64,000 bases of DNA from Maratus speciosus (Eukaryota > Arthropoda > Arachnida > Araneae > Salticidae), in assembly GCA_963932465.1 (NCBI GenBank), contig CAWVRF010001077.1, positions 868,001 to 932,000 on the forward strand, given 5' to 3'. Below are positions 32,388 through 44,367 of the stretch, piece by piece (position 1 is the first letter of the stretch; each line of letters starts with the position of its first letter). The position numbers and the translations under genes are program-made. The notes under the pieces are model-generated. The model was not told the DNA's origin. It ran no database searches and saw only the letters and a program-made list of their open reading frames with translations.

Positions 32388-34918
32388 AATTATAAACATT
32401 GATTGAGCGAAACAAGCAATATCACTTATTTTATTTTGAAGCTCAGAGCTTTATAAAAATTAATTACAATGTTGACACATTTTAATTAAATTCTAAAATA
32501 CACCAAATGCCTCTGATAATTTCAATAACTTATACTAATGAAATAGATAATTCATATCACTTCAAAGAATTGTAAATAAACAACCCAAATCACAAAAAAA
32601 CAACAACAACATTAATAATAATAGTAATACATTTTAGATTAGTTCAACATTAACAAATATTAAATCAAATACATTATATTGTTACATATGCAGCTTAATA
32701 ATTATTAAACAAATAAAAACCACGATACTATCACAGATATTACATTTTATATTATTTCAATATTAAATAAAATATATGCAGTTTAATAATTATTAAGCTG
32801 ATATTAAATTAAAATTATCCAGGTGTACCAAATGGAAGAAAAAGGAATTAGAAATGGAAGAGATATCATTTGATCATAGTTCACAGCTACGAAGCAATAT
32901 GCATAACCATATTCTCAAATATATACATTATTACTAATTAATTACTGTGCTTAAATTCTTATTTAACACTGTGATCTTATTTTAGACAAATCTGATAAGT
33001 TATTCTAGCTTTCGTGAAATTTCTGAATTTTTTTAAGTCTGAGCGACACATTTTTTGAAATATCAAATCCTTGAAAAGTGTGTATATGGAGGGAGGGAGA
33101 GGTTAACTGCTTCCCACTAACAGAATACTCATATACTCGATGTTTATATAACACATAGTTTACATATTTACATAAACTACATTTTTTAATTGATCATTTA
33201 GCGCCATTTTATAAATTAAAAAAACTAATGCGAAGAAAACATTGATTAAAGAATAAAAGAAATTAAATAATAAATATTGTATTGAGAATAAAATTTTCTT
33301 AGATACAGATTGATTTTGTCAGAAAAATGACGTTATATATAAAAGATAAAACAATGATAAATAAAATACAGAACATGTACTTTTGAGAAAAATGACTTAC
33401 TTACAATCATCATACACGAATATTATTGAAGATTCATATCTTCAAAAAAAGCATGCAAATCTCATGTAAAAGTCGGGTCAACAGGCAATCGATAAACATT
33501 CACATAGCTGTTGAAAATGTCCCATTGAAAACATCCTGCAATGTAAATGAATAGAAAAAAAAGACTATAATAAACTAATAAAAACAACAAAAACAATGTA
33601 GAATGCATTTCAAAATCCCTCGTTCTAAGCAACAGAAAATAAATATATAAAAAAACTACATACTTACAGTCAGTCATACAAGTTAGTAATACTTTATTTA
33701 TACGACAGTTCCTGATTGATGAATTTTAAGTAGAAAACAACAAAACAGCACATAGTCCAAGAGCATCAGACAATCCACTTTCTTGCAGAAGATCACAAAT
33801 GGTAGTCACTTATTATAGAAGACTACACACCTGCGACATCCTGAGAGCAAACTTGGTAAAATATGTATTTATCTTGGCACCAGCAGATTCTAATCTCTAC
33901 TTCTAGTATAACTTTTATAGGTTTGAAAGTTTTTCAAACTCTTTCTGAAAAAAAAAAAAATTTACGAACTTTTCAATCGTAAATCATCTCTTGTGGGGAA
34001 GTAGAGAGAAAAAATTCATGTTCTAGATTTTACAGTTTTAATATACTACTACTGATTAATTATTAAAGAAAACTTCAGAAAGATAAACATATAAGATAAA
34101 ATTTTAAAAAGAATAAGGGATGGTTTAGATATTATTAATAATAATTACAAGTAAAAACTTTATTTAAAAACAAGTTTGTTCAATTTAAAAAAAGTTAAAT
34201 TTTATATGTCATTAGAATTTTTTTAGGGGAAGGATAAGAAGCTAAATACAATTCAAAGTCTTCATATTACTTTAGATAGTACCGTATCATTGTAAAAATT
34301 AACACATTTAAAACTGATTAATAATAATGTAAATCATGCATGCAGAGTTTGCTATGATCAGTCAATTATATAAAAATAATAGAGAAAACTTTGGAGTTAA
34401 TTCAAAATTAATTCTATGGTTAAAAATTTGTTGCTAGTTTTAGGATAAATTAAAAAATTGTCAGTACTAAAAATGCATTGAAATAGAATATCAAATAAAT
34501 TCCTGAAGGAAATGAAATTATTTATTCACAAAAAAGGCATTACCGTACATTATAATAGAATGACGACCGTATTATATTAATTTGTATTCATATACTATCA
34601 AATTTGTTTTAAATTCATGCATATGAAACCATGTTAATTTTAAAGAATTTGGAAATGAGGAACATAATTATCTATTAACAAATGCATAGGCAGCGTTGTA
34701 TGTAAATAGAGGAAGATGCAAATTAAAGAATTTACGAATACATCGTTTTATAGAGTTTGGTAATATTTAAAAGTAACATAGTTAACAAATTAATTTTAGT
34801 AGCGTAGTATGTAAGTACATGAAAATAGTAACTTCCGATTGTATAGCTTTATAAAATAAACTTCTACAGTTATGAAACAATGTAAAGAAATGTTAAAAAC
34901 ATCTGAAAAACCATTACT
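32388..34918. other. AT-rich non-coding stretch
   Basis: No coding region is supported. Donor-like GTAAGT sequences on the minus strand (near 33,397 and 33,663), with acceptor-like pyrimidine tracts, would allow short non-coding exons but are not proof. Confidence 0.4.
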
Positions 34919-35045
34919 TACCTTTAATTTGTAAATCCCTTATTACTTTCAAATAATCTTTAAAATCATAAGCTGTCGTCTGCTGCTTCAATCATTTAAA
35001 ATGGCGGAATACAGAAAAATGAAGCACGCTGATTGGTTGGGTCTA
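34919..35045 (-). other. Candidate 5' exon and CCAAT element (minus strand)
   Basis: The minus strand reads AAATTAAAG|GTAAGTAATGG, a strong splice donor, at about 34,919-34,927. Upstream is a short segment that includes CCGCCATTTTAAATG, and beyond it CCAACCAATCAGC, a CCAAT box. It could be the start of an untranslated first exon or chance. The adjacent 35,050-35,185 is repeat-like. Confidence 0.2.
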
Positions 35046-35049
35046 GTAT

Positions 35050-35385
35050 TTTAAAGCCAAGGCCTAGACCACAGAGATCAAGCCTCGCAGACCACGCAGA
35101 CCCTCCTAAACCCGGCTAAACCCACGCCTGGCAGACCTCGCAGACCTTGTAGACCTGATAAGCCATAGTGTACACGCAGCATAAGACTACTGAAAATATT
35201 TTGAATGAAATCATGTCTTTCGTTTTTCGCTAAGTGGGTTTTATTTTGCATTGTTAGCCATTGCTGCCACCTAATTACTGTTCTCCGCTCTTCGTGCCTT
35301 GATATTTAGGTTCAAAACGGAATATATGCAACGCTTTTTGAAAGTTCCTTTGCCTTTATCAAAAACTTGAAAACGCTGCTATTTG
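35050..35385. repeat. Dispersed repeat, copy B (GCAGACC decamers)
   Basis: At 35,080-35,165 the motif GCAGACC(T/A)(C/T) recurs about every 10 bases (CGCAGACCACGCAGACC, GGCAGACCTCGCAGACC). It is related to 24,389-24,720 as described for copy A. Confidence 0.55.
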
Positions 35386-35489
35386 ATTTTATATTACCTA
35401 ATTTAAAACAAATTCCAATTTTACGTTTACCAACAAGAATAAATTCCTGAATCGTTAGAAATTAGTCAGTTTAAATGTGAGAACAGTCA

Positions 35490-35684
35490 AAGTATTTTCA
35501 TGGTTAAGGCTATGCTTGAGGTCTGCACGAGTCGGAATTTCCAGACCGGTCCAAAAAGAAAAATAATTAGGCACGGCCCTGTAGAAAAACTAATAGTTTT
35601 TTCCGGGCCCGCCCTGTTTCTATGTTCGCAGTTCACGGCCCTCTGCCCATGAAAAAAACCACTTGAAAACAGACCCGGCTCGTA

Positions 35685-35725
<41 letters not shown>

Positions 35726-37658
35726 GAGACTTGAATGCAATTTTACAAAATATTCCGATTTTTCTTAACATAGAATTAAGATTATTTTCTAGAATGATTC
35801 ATAAATTTTTAAGGTAAAATTTAACGGTATATATGTTTATTACTGTGATTACTATATGTTTACAAGTCAGAACATATAGAATAGCAACATTAATAATAAT
35901 TTATGCTCATTAGACTCTTAAATTCAAATAAAGATTCATTTGAAACATTAATATGATCAGAATGAAAAAAAAAAAAAAAAAAAAAAGATGGTTAAAAACA
36001 TCATAGCTTTTGAAGCCGTGTAATAAACAAAAGGAGATTTTGAAAAATATTTCTCTGTAATTTATTAAGATATATCTCCAAATGTTCCGTCACCCAAAAG
36101 TTTCAGTGTTGAATTCAAGGGGTGACCCTGGGGGTCATCCCCTTCCCCTCCGCGAAGCAGTGAGATGCCCCCTCGGAAGATTTGAGATTTTGTGTTTTCA
36201 GTGGCCAAAAATTACAATTTCCCCGCGGAACTCATAAATGGTACTCGCAGAGTGACAGAAATCCCTCTCGGAATAAAGTTTCTGAATTCAATACTGAAAA
36301 GTTCACTATTCAGTATTGAAAGTTCTATTCAGTATTGAAAGTTGAATCACTATTCAGTATTCAGTTCACAAAACAAATTACTTTCCCGCAAGGCTACTTC
36401 AGTCACGCGAAAAGTCCCGCTCGGTAATGTTAGTACAATGTGAAAAAAATTTGTAAGATATTTAGTTTGCATTTCAATATTTCTAAATGATATTTTTTGC
36501 ATGCATAGCTGAGGTCGATATCTACAAGGCCGTTTTTTAGTTCTTCTATTTTCTTTGCAGGGTTTTTTTTTTTATGAGGATACTTTTATTTTTGAAATCG
36601 GTTCCGAAGGTAAAAGTATCCTAATAAATAATAAAAAATAAAAATCTGTAAACAAAATCGAAAAAGAAAAAAATTGCCTTCGATCTCAGCTAGCAATGCA
36701 AAAGAATCGTTTAAAAATACTGAAATGCAAACGAGCTATCTTAAAAAATTTCTCCCATCGAATTAGCATTAGCGAACGTGTGATTTCGCCTGACTGAAGT
36801 AGACTCTTCAGTCTACTACCGCTTCGCCTTGTAGACCTAGTATGTAGAAAAAAATATAATCTGATGGCAGCCGACACAAGTCTACTGAAAAATTTAAATC
36901 CCGTTTCAGATACCATGAAACTGCCCGATGCCGATCTCTTCGCTGGACATGTTTTTTTGTATTGATGTTGTCAATCTAGCATCGGATCGTGCAGCACATT
37001 TATACTTAATCTCGCATCGGTCTCGCCCATTCAGAGTTGAATTCAGGAGGTAGCCCGGGAAGGGGGGCATCTTCCTCGGAGCAATCAGATGTACCCCGGA
37101 AGATTTGAGAATTTGTGTTTTCAATGGTCAAAAAGTGCAATTGCCCTCCAGAACTCTATAGCGCCCCTCCCAGAAGCACAGAAATCCCTCCCGAAGAAAA
37201 GTGTATGAATGCAACACTGCATCCATTGAAAATTGTTCGTATTTTATCGGCTTAGTTTGATACTTTTAAATTTCGATATCTGGCCAGTCGGCCCATTTAA
37301 TCTTCTTATCGGCCCGCACCGGGGCTGAAGAAAAAAATAAACGGTCCAGACCCGTAATTTTTGATTCGGCTTGCCTCGTTTATTTTTTCTTCGCCTTGTT
37401 TCTATCTACCGGCCCGGCCCATTAAAAATTTTAATTTCATTTTGCCGGATCGAGCCGCGTACGGACCGTGCAGATATCTAGACTATGCCTCAATGCAAGT
37501 GCAAGGAGTGCAGTAAATTACAGAGAAATATTTTTCAAAATCTCCTTTTGTTTATTACACGGCTTCAAAAGCTATGATGTTTTTAACCATCTTTTTTTTT
37601 TTTTTTTTTTTTTTTCATTCTGATCATATTAATGTTTCAAATGAATCTTTATTTGAAT
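35490..37658. repeat. Nested inverted-repeat complex
   Basis: Four related pairs are layered here. Arms of about 144 bp (35,922-36,065 and 37,514-37,658) are nearly identical and inverted. A 410-bp central palindrome lies at 36,393-36,802. Two direct copies of a roughly 180-bp block lie at 36,108-36,290 and 37,033-37,205 (GGAAGATTTGAGA, TTGTGTTTTCA, ACAGAAATCCCTC). A GC-rich block at 35,505-35,690 is matched in inverse by 37,270-37,497. No ORF with a known domain. Poly(A) runs lie at 35,689-35,723 and 35,965-35,987, with the matching poly(T) at about 37,591-37,616. Confidence 0.75.
36393..36802. mobile_element. Palindromic (foldback) MITE within the complex
   Basis: CTACTTCAGTCACGCG at the left is matched by TGACTGAAGTAG at 36,791-36,802. 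The arms continue through GTTTGCATTTCA(A/G)TATTT and AGCTGAG(G/A)TCGA to a centre near 36,598. Confidence 0.7.
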
Positions 37659-38930
37659 GTGCTAAAAAGATGGATAAATTGTTTCACTAAAATATGCATC
37701 TGTATCAATTAAACATATAGGCCTTCAAATACTCGGTGCTTCAACGTCACTTATCAAATAGTTCTTCAAATAGAGATTGTAAAAAATGCAAAATTAAATT
37801 TAGACGAGTGATATCATATCCAGTTGAAATGTTTATTTTAGTTCTAATAGAGAATTTTCGTTTCCCCAAGTTTCTACATATGAACGATCCACACACACCA
37901 CTCTATTACGTTATAATCTGAAACGACAGAAAAAATCATTTTTTCAAATTTCTAATTTTATTACCATATATATTTGTTCCAGAGAAAAAATAATAACAAT
38001 TAGCAATAAATATAAAAGAAAAATTATCTTTATCTGAAAGCAATGAATGCTGCTCTTCCTCAAATAAATTTTATAATAAAAATAATGATGATGGTAAGAA
38101 TAATAACAATAATAATAATAATTATTATTATTATTATTACTACAGCAACAGTAATGATAATAAAAAAGCACACTAAGCTGAGTAAATTTCTGTACGTTCG
38201 GATAAAAATATCTTTATACACGGTTAAAATATTAAAATAAATCAGTTTTTTTTTAAAGATTTTCGTGGGAAAAATTCAATTTTTTATTTTATTTTATTTA
38301 TTTTATTTTTCAAAATTAGTGCTGCAAAGATATTATCTTGTCATTTCTTTATGAACTCACGCGAGAAAAATATTTTATACTTTTTTTCGAGTTCCACATA
38401 CATATTCAGAGATATTTCGAATTCCACATTCAGAGATATTTCGATAATTTGAAAAAAAAAAAAAAAAAAAAATAGATGCAAATTTCAGTAACTATTTTTT
38501 ATTTGCGAAATTTTTATTCTAGAGTTAATAAAAATAAATAAGACATATTTTCTTTCTCCTTTTATTTTAATTATTTACACCGAAAGTGTATTTGAAAGTA
38601 CTACAGAAAATTTTATAGAAAATTTATGATTGTTTCATGGAATAATGTGTAACAAATCTTAAAATACTAACTAAACAACAATATTTAAAAATCATTATTA
38701 ACGAAGCGTATCAACGTATATTTCGATGATGAATGATTTTCCCAAAGATCATTTTTTAATAAAATTTAACATTTGTTTTTCAATTTAAATAAGTGTATTT
38801 AACATATGAGGGCGTAAGTTTCAAAACTCGTCTTATCCAAAATTTAAAAAATCTTGTTTTCTCTGTCAATCTATTGTATTTGTAAACCTGTACCGAAAAA
38901 CGTAGAACAATCCGCAAAAAACAAGTTTGG
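37659..38930. other. AT-rich non-coding stretch with microsatellite
   Basis: No gene. A compound (AAT)n(ATT)n tract at about 38,098-38,142 is itself palindromic. Poly(A) at 38,452-38,471. Confidence 0.5.
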
Positions 38931-39080
38931 CTTAGATGCCGTACGTTCCCTACGCCGTTGTTGTTTTGAAATGTTTGGCGATTTTTTGTTGGCGTGTTGG
39001 CGTGTTGACGGTGGTTATGGATATGGCAACCTCGATATGTTGAATGTCGTGTGACGTGTCGTTCTGGCAACCGAGAAGTT
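38931..39080 (+). promoter_or_regulatory. CpG-richer block, candidate promoter/5' UTR
   Basis: This block has many CG dinucleotides compared with its flanks (CCGTACG, TACGCCG, repeated GGCG, TGACGTGTCG). There is no TATA box. It precedes a short ORF that ends at a splice-donor-like sequence. Whether it is a host promoter is an inference. Confidence 0.25.
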
Positions 39081-39174
39081 AATGTTGGAATATTGTGAAT
39101 GTATTTTGATATCGTATTGTATAGTTCTGCCTTTTTATTTTTATGTGAAATTTATTGAATGTATTTGATTAACT

Positions 39175-39351
39175 ATGTTTTCTGTAGTCCGTTTAAACGC
39201 TGTTGTTGAAATAATTAGGAAATATGAGGAAATTTTGACAAGAAAAGAAGGTTTGTTTATAGTTTGTGAATACGTATTGATAAGCCTATTTAGGAAAATG
39301 TCGGCGATAATATTTCGAGCTGCATCTTTCAAGAAAGCAGATGTTTGTTAA
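39175..39351 (+). CDS. Unrecognised 58-codon ORF, possible first coding exon
   Basis: It starts at ATG 39,175 and ends at TAA 39,349-39,351, directly before AGGTATGT, a good splice donor. The peptide is not low-complexity: it contains VVEIIRKYEEILTRKEGLF and ends in SFKKADVC. The EGLF phrase after a helix is faintly like the start of RhoGAP domains, but the key Arg of the F-R motif is not present (F-I here), so I do not assign a family. It lies downstream of the CpG-richer block and upstream of a tandem duplication. It may be a real exon, a pseudo-exon, or chance. Confidence 0.2.
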   Translation: MFSVVRLNAVVEIIRKYEEILTRKEGLFIVCEYVLISLFRKMSAIIFRAASFKKADVC

Positions 39352-39370
39352 GGTATGTTGATAATTTTAT

Positions 39371-39735
39371 GTATTTTACTGCTTTTGAGTTTTTTACATT
39401 TTGTGATTGCTAGAAAGCGAGAATTGCTGAATTTTGAGAATTCTATATAGCGAGAAATGCTGAATTCGGCGATGTTTTTTTTCGGAAAATGTGCGCGAAG
39501 CGCACATACAAAGATTGCTGGTTGCCATTTTAGCGAATTTTGTTTTTATGTGTATTTTTGCTTTAAAAGTTTTTATATTATGAGATTGCTAGAAAGCGAA
39601 AACTGCTGAATTTTGAGAATGCTACACCTCGTGAAGTGTTGAATGCAGTGATGTTTTTTTTTTCGGAAAATGTGCGCGAAGCGCACATACAAGGATTACT
39701 GGTTGCCATTTTAGCGAATTTTGTTTATTATTTAC
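39371..39735 (+). repeat. Two-unit tandem repeat, period about 180 bp
   Basis: GATTGCTAGAAAGCGA begins at 39,405 and 39,584. Each unit contains the hairpin TGTGCGC-GAA-GCGCACA preceded by TTTTTTTTCGGAAAA and followed by TGGTTGCCATTTTAGCGAAT. Confidence 0.9.
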
Positions 39736-40074
39736 ATTTTATTTTCGTTAAGCCAAACATGCGTATAAACCGGTGCTTGGCGACATTTACTACTTGGCGG
39801 AAAAAGGGTTTTCACGCCAAGAAAATTCCAAGATGGCGGCCGGGGGGAACTTATGACATCTGTTCCACAAGTTTTATCGTGTATTTCTGACATTGTAAAA
39901 TCTTGGTTTACAATGAAAACCAATGGACTCAGTCAGAGGTTTTTCGCGATTTTAAAATATTTGATTTTTATGGATAAGGCGTGTTTTTGAATCTCACATC
40001 CTCATATGTAGCAAAATTTGTTTTACACTCTAATAATAATAACTGAATACTCCCACATACAATTCCTTACAATT

Positions 40075-40109
<35 letters not shown>

Positions 40110-40822
40110 AATAATAATTGAACACTCTAAAAATAAAATTTTCCCTAACTGACGTCATAAATAAATGAAAATACGAAGTTTCCAACACTAATTTTGGGGA
40201 AAAAGGGACTTTCTTGTTCACTGATATTTTTGCTGCCCTATAAACTAGTACATATATAAAATGGAAAAAAATCAAGTCGCGATACTAAATCACTCATGTA
40301 AGTTTAAACATATTTTATGTTGTTATTGATATATTTAATTTTATTAAACATGGATATTGAATTCAGTCCTAATAGTAGCCGATGAGAATTTATGTAAAAT
40401 TTGTATGATTTCTGACGTGAAAAGAGATCTCTCTCTTAGATCAAATTTTATTTTCAAGACACTCACTAAAGAAAATTTGTTTTAAAAAAATTAGGCTTAG
40501 TCTCTTTCCCGATAATGTGGGATTTTCGAGGTTATACTGCACTCATAATATAAATATTTAAAAAATAATAACTTTAAACTTGAATGTTAAATCTATGCTT
40601 ACAAATATTAAATACATTATGCAAAACAAGTAAAAAAAAAAAAAACTCTATCCTATAATTGTATTGGCAAAAAAAAAAAGAAAAAAAAAGTCTTAGTATT
40701 TACCGAAGAAGCAAGGTATGAAAATAGGAACATGGAGAAAAATCAGTTTAAAGTTTAAATTTGCAAAAATAACAATTGTGTGAAGTTCCTGCACAGTTTT
40801 ATGAAGTACAAAAATTAAAGTA
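39736..40822. other. Non-coding stretch
   Basis: No gene. A GC-rich snippet at 39,826-39,847 (AAGATGGCGGCCGGGG) and an (AAT)n tract at 40,077-40,108. Confidence 0.45.
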
Positions 40823-41802
40823 CAGTAAACTCCCGACTATCCGGCCAAATGTGGCGGAAGGGTAGGCCGGATAACAAAAAAGCCGGAAAGGCCGGAGTTC
40901 TATAAATATTTACTCTCTTCCTGCCCTCCATGCTATGATATTGGAAACACATGTTACACATTTTACGATACATTTCATATATACTGTACATATATACAGT
41001 TACATATATACAGTTTCAAAATAAGCATAACATTAACGTCAGCCTAATTTATAAAAAAAATGAGTAAATCTTATTTTACTGTTTATTGAAAAAGGATTTC
41101 ACAAATATGAAAAGTTGTGCATAAGACAAAAGAGACAAAACTTACAGTTTTTATTTTTTTTTTAAGTCCTTGATAGATTACTACTTGTTCCTGTTGTCTC
41201 TCTTACGTGAAACAGTTTCCCTCTATTTACGCAATCAGATGATATCAGCTATGGCGTCGCTTCCTCCTGCTGATTAATGTAGTGTAGTACTGCATCAATC
41301 GTCTTGAAACCTTCCGAATGTGTGATGAGATTTTTCCTGCCATCCTCCTCCTTTTTCTTTTCTTTTTTTTTTTTTTTTTTTTTGTTACTTTTCCCTGTGA
41401 CATCATTTCTACAACAACGTTGTCAGTTAATTCATTAATTTCGTCGTTTGTTATCCCTGTAATGTCCTCTACATTGACATCGTCAGAGCCCGATATTTTT
41501 TTTCAGCAACGAAAGAAGCTTAATGTTCTCATCTTCCACTTTAGTTTCCAACTCGGGAGTATGTCCACCTTTATGGTTCAATAGAATGTTCCATGTTCTT
41601 GCAATTACTATGTTTGGAATTATCTGCTATTGCATTTTGCAATCCCTACTTGCTCCTTAATGTCATGAGTCAGCACTTTCTCACGGTCAGGAATCTGCCT
41701 GTCTTAGCCGCTTGCGACTACTACTAGTACTTGAAACTTTTTACTAGCTAGGATAATAGGGAAGGCCGGATAATCGCGAGCCGGATAGTCGGCAGTTTAC
41801 TG
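40823..41802 (-). mobile_element. Tigger/pogo-like DNA transposon, internally deleted
   Basis: Termini: CAGTAAACTCCCGACTATCC at the left and, inward from the right, CAGTAAACTGCCGACTATCC (one mismatch). It has TA on both sides (40,821-40,822; 41,803-41,804). GGCCGGATAA motifs lie next to both termini. A minus-strand remnant of the transposase C-terminus lies inside, with an acidic stretch and FKTIDAVLHYINQQEE, the usual helix near the end of Tigger transposases. It is 980 bp long and non-autonomous. Confidence 0.85.
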
Positions 41803-41804
41803 TA

Positions 41805-42231
41805 TATATAAACACTTGCGCATAATTTAGTTAATATGTGATTTAACGTTTAAAAAACTTTAATCACCGAAAAATTAAAAATAAGAAGATTGCCTCTTTT
41901 GTCGGTATATATATAAAATATTTTTACTAATAATCATACAAGAAACTGAATAAATTTCATATAAATTTGTACAAAATTTTAAAAACAGCCAGCCTTGTCT
42001 GCAAGTCCTCATTTTTCATTTTTGAAGCATCTCAGTGTCTCCGAAAAAGTTTTAATTTTTGTCTCTTGAGAAACACAGAAAAAAGTTTGTTTGCAGTAAG
42101 GATGTTTCATAAAAAGGCTAGCAAAACCCAACGAACGAAAGAAAGCGCGATGTAAACAATTTAAACAGTTACGGTTAAATCACACTCTTCCTTTTCGACA
42201 TGGAAGAAATAATTCGCTATGTCCGGACATA
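41805..42231. other. Non-coding spacer
   Basis: No gene or repeat is recognised between the Tigger element and the mariner nest. Confidence 0.5.
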
Positions 42232-42776
42232 CAAGGTGTCCCTAATTAAACAACACTATTTTAAAGTTGACTACAGACGAAACAGGTCAGAAAGTTGTGA
42301 AATTTTGTGAAGTACATAATGAAGGGATGGGAATTTCTTGGAGCGAAAAAAAAATTGTTCAAAAATACGCCACAAGATGGCGTTTTTAATGAATTACACA
42401 TTTAGTAAATAAACATTTAACATAGTTTACATATTTTATTGCAGCAATACATGTTCCGCCATCATTTTCAGCTACCGTCTGGAATCGTAAGATATCATGT
42501 TCCACAACTGATCGCAGTGTGTTCTGGGTATTGCAAAGAACCTGTCGTGAAATGTTGTCTTTAAGATCAGGTAAAGTTGTTGGATTATCATGACATACCA
42601 AATGCTTCAAATGCCCCCAAAGCCAAAAGTCACATAGATTGAGGTCTGGAGATCTGGGATGCCATAGATTACGAAAGTGGCGGCTGATGATACGTTCTTC
42701 TGTGAAGTGATTCTTAAGGACGTCCTTAACACAGTGGCTAATGTTTGGAGGAGCTCCATCTTGCATAAAAAATGTA

Positions 42777-43853
42777 CAGTCGTGGAAAAAAAAAGTAAAC
42801 ACCCCCTACTAACTCCTCAACAAATTATCGTAGAAGTAAGTTACTGGTACCGAACGATTGAAAATAAAGTCTACTTTTAAATGATGTATATAAAATTTGT
42901 TTAGGGGGGCATCTACATATTAAAACGAACCATAACTTTGTTTTTTTCAATAGCAGTACCCAATTCTGACAGCATAAATGAACTCTACACCCTTTAAATA
43001 GACTAAAAACGAATTTTTATGCAATTCGTACCATAAGTTTCTGAGAAATTAATTATTTTAAAACGAGCTTATTTTAAGGGCTGTATCCAAATTGAAGTTC
43101 CGTACTGGATTGTTAACCGAGAGAGCCCCTTCCTTGATCAAGGCACCTGAAGCACCACTCAAGGAGTCAATGAAGCGTGTTAGATTACAGTACAGCAGAA
43201 GAAATTTCAAAATGTCTACTCACTTCCATCATAGACGGCCTCTTAAACCATCATTTTGCCGTTTTTTAAGAATAATTTGAAAACTACTTATGGAAGAAAA
43301 ATGTGAAATTTTTGATTTTCCATAAAGCAGGACTTAATAAATCTAAATCCATCAAAAAAATTGTAGGTTGCAATTCATAATTTTTTCGAATATTAATTTC
43401 ATAATTCATAATTCATATCATAAAATTATAAAAATTGCAAGTTCAGCTTATTTATGTTTGGGTATATTAGTATTATTACTACAAAAAAAAATTAGCACAT
43501 TAGGAACATAATTTGGGGAGATATAAATAAAAATATGAAAATGTAATTTCACATTAGAAGCACTAAATTTTGAATGTTTATAATTCAAAAACTTATCATT
43601 CAAATGACTTGAAATTTGGTGTCTAGGAATAGTTTGAACCAAAGATTTGAAATATCTCGTTAAAATTGGGTATTGCCATTGAAAAAAATGAAGTTTGGAT
43701 TCGTTTTAATATGTAGATGACCCCCTAAGAAAATTTTATATACATCATTTAAAAGTAGACTTTATTTCCAATCGTTCGGTACTAGTAACTTTCTTCTACG
43801 ATGATTTGTTGAGGAGTTAGTAGGGGGTGTTTACTTTTTTTTTTCCACGACTG
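42777..43853. mobile_element. Tc1-type element with about 200-bp inverted repeats
   Basis: Each end begins CAGTCGTGGAAAAAAAAA, then GTAAACACCCCCTACTAACT, and the arms stay over 90% alike for about 200 bp. TA flanks it (42,775-42,776; 43,854-43,855), and the host transposase frame resumes on each side. The 1,077-bp interior shows no recognisable transposase. Confidence 0.9.
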
Positions 43854-44367
43854 TACGTGAAAGGCACTGACGTGTTTGCAGACCCCCCCACCCCCCCCCC
43901 AAAAAAAAAAAATTATTTTCTAACAAAGATGCATATCGCTGCCCGGTGATCAAGCATGTTACAAGACCTCTAGCTCTTAATTCCTAGAAGAAATATGGAC
44001 CGAGAGTCAACGATGCAGAAAACTCAGACCACAATGTCTCTTTTGATAAATGCATCGGAACCTGTAAGTTTGAACACGGATTTTCTGATTCTCAAATTCG
44101 GCAGTAGTGAGTATTCACTGAACCGTACAAATGAAAATGCGCTTCGTCTGTCCAGAGGATATTCCAAGGCCGTTCTGAATCAACCTCAAAGCGAGCAAGA
44201 AACTGAAGTAAGACCCAGTGTCGAGTCCCAAAATCATGTGGAAGCAACTCCTACACAAGTTGAAGCTTGTACGGATACGGATAATACCGGAGGATAATCC
44301 GTATGATCTTTTGGACAGTTGAACGAACATATCCAATTCTTCTGCGACGTGACGGAGATTGGTAATA

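Noticed and set aside
33399..33720. Short minus-strand exons with GTAAGT donors
   Set aside because: GTAAGT-like sites are common by chance in 64 kb and no coding continuity links them, so they are only mentioned in the spacer entry.
43092..43280. 62-codon ORF within the long-TIR Tc1-type element as a transposase remnant
   Set aside because: No DDE or helix-turn-helix motif could be recognised.
43995..44297. 100-codon plus-strand ORF
   Set aside because: It is antisense to the mariner transposase segment carrying WTDEAHF.
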